Part shown: positions 7,122 to 8,092 of the stretch, piece by piece | How positions within the stretch are numbered: the first letter of the stretch is position 1 | Layout: each line of letters begins with the position of its first letter | NCBI GenBank assembly: GCA_902766265.1 | Contig: CACXCY010000161.1 | Coordinates: forward strand, 1 to 8,092 | Direction: 5' to 3' | Source: an uncultured Bacteroidota bacterium | GTDB lineage: Bacteria; Bacteroidota; Bacteroidia; Bacteroidales; P3 | Length of the DNA: 8,092 bases | Notes under the pieces: model-generated | Seen by the model: the letters and a program-made list of their open reading frames with translations, nothing else | Told to the model about the DNA's origin: nothing | Database searches by the model: none | Made by a program: the position numbers and the translations under genes

Positions 7122-7668
7122 CGCCGAGACTGATGCCGAGCCCGCCATAGACGGCCTGACGGGAGTAGACGGCGTAGAGATTGAACCAACGGATGGGCTG
7201 GATGATGAGACCGCAGCCGTAGTTGAAATAGTGCCTGCGCGACCTAACGTCGAAGTCGTGGTACATCTCGGCGCTGTAGTCGTCGTTCACCTCGACATTC
7301 ACTGTAGTGGCATCGGTAAGACCGGCATTGGTGTGGCAGTGACCGACAATGGGCATCACCCGCAGCCACGGCAGCACGGGAATCTGGTAGCCGATGTTGA
7401 TGGAGGTAATCGATGTGTCGTTGTACATGACAGGAACCACATGGTTGTCATATTTGTGCGCCGGAGCGCCGTAAAGGAAGTCGACATAGACGCCATAGAC
7501 GTTCAAGCTGGCGCCCCAGGTAAACGCCTGGTAGTTGCATTTCAGCCCAGTCATACCGAGGTTGACACCGAGGTCGAAACGGTTTTTGTTGTTGGAAAAG
7601 TCGAACCACTGTGCGCTGGCACTCGCCACCGCGGCCATCAGCATGGCAATAACAATAGTCTTTTTCAT
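7108..7668 (-). CDS. Small exported protein, probable outer-membrane beta-barrel
   Basis: A 186-residue protein of unknown function. Residues 1-19 form a clear signal peptide (MKKTIVIAML, then an ASA cleavage site before QWF). The mature part has runs of alternating polar and aromatic or aliphatic residues separated by short turns (for example around RFDLGVNLGM, TWGASLNVYGVYVDFLYG, INIGYQIPVLPWLRVMP and WFNLYAVYS). It ends in an aromatic residue (GDVDW). These traits fit a small outer-membrane barrel of about eight strands, inserted by the Bam machinery. The reading frame is open upstream to 7764, but that extension would run through the promoter at 7705-7737 and lacks a signal peptide at its start; the ATG at 7668 is therefore taken as the start. 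The 3' end overlaps the ogt start by 14 bases. The gene and its export are well supported; the barrel is inference and I recognise no specific family. Confidence 0.85.
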   Translation of the reverse strand: MKKTIVIAMLMAAVASASAQWFDFSNNKNRFDLGVNLGMTGLKCNYQAFTWGASLNVYGVYVDFLYGAPAHKYDNHVVPVMYNDTSITSINIGYQIPVLPWLRVMPIVGHCHTNAGLTDATTVNVEVNDDYSAEMYHDFDVRSRRHYFNYGCGLIIQPIRWFNLYAVYSRQAVYGGLGISLGDVDW

Positions 7669-7704
7669 GATGTTGCAGTGATAGTTTATGTATGTATTTG
7701 GGTT

Positions 7705-7737
7705 GCAAAGATACATATTATTCCGTGATTGACCGAA
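7705..7737 (-). promoter_or_regulatory. Bacteroidetes-type promoter for the exported-protein/ogt operon
   Basis: Read on the minus strand, TTCG (7737-7734; consensus TTTG) is followed after exactly 20 bases by TATCTTTGC (7713-7705), a full match to TAnnTTTG. Spacing and sequence both fit the primary sigma factor of Bacteroidetes. Transcription would start near 7698, leaving a leader of about 30 bases before the ATG at 7668. Confidence 0.78.
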
Positions 7738-7767
7738 ATATTTTGTTTCTCGACCGGTTGGCAAACA

Positions 7768-7791
7768 GGAGCCGTCCCCTGGGGCGGCTCC
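7768..7791 (+). terminator. Intrinsic terminator hairpin with no obvious gene before it
   Basis: GGAGCCG (7768-7774) pairs with CGGCTCC (7785-7791). A U-G wobble and two C-G pairs extend the stem to 10 pairs around a CCTG loop, followed by TTTTATTTA on the + strand. On the minus strand the tail is only TGTTTGCC, so it works better on +. No + strand gene ends here, since the upstream neighbour runs the other way. It could end a small + strand RNA, block antisense reading from the left, or serve as a weak minus-strand terminator that shields the 7705-7737 promoter. Confidence 0.7.
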
Positions 7792-7848
7792 TTTTATTTA
7801 CTATGAGGGGCTAATCTTGTCGCCAAATGTTAAAAGAAGTGTGGGGAC

Positions 7849-7947
7849 CGTCTATAGTCGTTTTGGGCATCGACTATAGTCGTTTTGCAAATCGACTATA
7901 GTCGGTTGTCGAATCGACTATAGTCGGTTGAAAAAACGACTGTGTCG
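7849..7947. repeat. Five-copy array of 12-bp palindromes at 22-bp spacing
   Basis: The perfect palindrome CGACTATAGTCG occurs at 7871-7882, 7893-7904 and 7915-7926. A one-mismatch copy (CGTCTATAGTCG) lies at 7849-7860, and an 11-bp variant (CGACTGTGTCG) at 7937-7947. Each start is 22 bases after the previous one, with 10-base spacers (TTTTGGGCAT, TTTTGCAAAT, GTTGTCGAAT, GTTGAAAAAA). The last copy keeps the CGAC/GTCG arms although its centre has changed. The spacing is close to two helical turns, so the sites face the same side of the DNA. Possible roles are an operator array for a dimeric regulator of the gene to the right, iterons, or a copy of a dispersed intergenic repeat family. The repeat is certain; the role is unknown. 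Confidence 0.95.
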
Positions 7948-8062
7948 GGATTTGTTAAAATTGTAGGTCATTGGGGCCGAAACGACCCTTCGGTCACACT
8001 TGAAAGTTACAAAAAAATCAATTCCTTTTGTCTACCATACCCTCTCGTTTGTCCTTTTTTAC

Positions 8063-8070
8063 TATCTTTG
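8063..8070 (+). promoter_or_regulatory. Possible -7 box for a + strand gene beyond the edge
   Basis: TATCTTTG (followed by T) matches the TAnnTTTG consensus. The nearest TTTG (8048-8051) is only 11 bases upstream, too close for a standard -33 box, so the promoter is incomplete by this measure. If it is real, transcription would start near 8077 and either run to a start codon outside the window or give a very short leader to the ATG at 8084 or 8090. Confidence 0.45.
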
Positions 8071-8092
8071 TAGTCTCAAACCAATGCCTATG

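Larger units (their letters stand above)
7792..8092. other. Intergenic region to the window edge
   Basis: No credible ORF is seen on either strand between the hairpin at 7768-7791 and the right edge. The region holds the palindrome array (7849-7947), a short weak inverted repeat (CCGAA 7977-7981 with TTCGG 7989-7993), a T-rich tract and the -7 box at 8063-8070. ATG codons at 8084 and 8090 share one frame and could begin a gene that lies outside the window, but nothing inside the window can test this. Confidence 0.6.

Noticed and set aside
7122..7148. N-terminal extension of ogt to the ATG at 7148
   Set aside because: It adds nine residues that only overlap the preceding gene; the Ogt family alignment begins after the ATG at 7121.
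7669..7764. N-terminal extension of the exported-protein frame to an ATG at 7764
   Set aside because: The extension crosses a good promoter and puts 32 unrelated residues in front of a clean signal peptide.
7849..7947. CRISPR array
   Set aside because: The repeat is only 12 bp and palindromic, the spacers are 10 bases and partly alike, and no cas gene is present.
7977..7993. CCGAA/TTCGG inverted repeat as a terminator or riboswitch stem
   Set aside because: It has only five pairs, no U-tract and no supporting structure.

Overview
The window looks like chromosomal DNA from a member of the Bacteroidota, most likely order Bacteroidales. Four things point there: -7 boxes of the TAnnTTTG(C) type ahead of several genes; AT-rich translation starts without Shine-Dalgarno sequences; a secreted protein ending in a type IX secretion (T9SS) sorting domain; and a YidC with the long periplasmic insert and basic tail seen in this phylum. 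Species cannot be fixed from the sequence. No RNA gene, insertion sequence or CRISPR array was found.

Layout. (1) 1-1512: a + strand gene for a secreted T9SS-type protein with two near-identical InlB-like repeats, behind a possible promoter and a long AT-rich leader. (2) 1541-1572: a strong hairpin terminator, U-rich on both strands, separating this gene from the convergent minus-strand genes. (3) 6408-1591, minus strand: yidC (membrane protein insertase), then nhaD (Na+/H+ antiporter), then a membrane-anchored protein whose soluble part resembles the lytic transglycosylase (lysozyme-like) fold. Gaps are 59 nt and 1 nt and no terminator lies between them, so this reads as one operon driven from a -7 box at 6481-6489. 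(4) 7668-6621, minus strand: a small exported, probably outer-membrane beta-barrel protein overlapping by 14 nt an O6-alkylguanine-DNA alkyltransferase (Ogt/MGMT), behind a good Bacteroidetes-type promoter. (5) 7669-8092: a 424-bp stretch without a recognised gene. It holds that promoter, an orphan terminator hairpin, a regular array of five 12-bp palindromes at exact 22-bp spacing, and a -7 box near the right edge that probably serves a + strand gene starting at or beyond the edge.

Functionally the yidC-nhaD-lytic-like operon is an envelope set: membrane protein insertion, sodium/pH homeostasis, and a possible peptidoglycan-active partner. The second operon pairs an envelope protein with DNA repair, with no obvious functional link. 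The most unusual element is the 22-bp-period palindrome array; the least characterised protein is the lytic-transglycosylase-like one.
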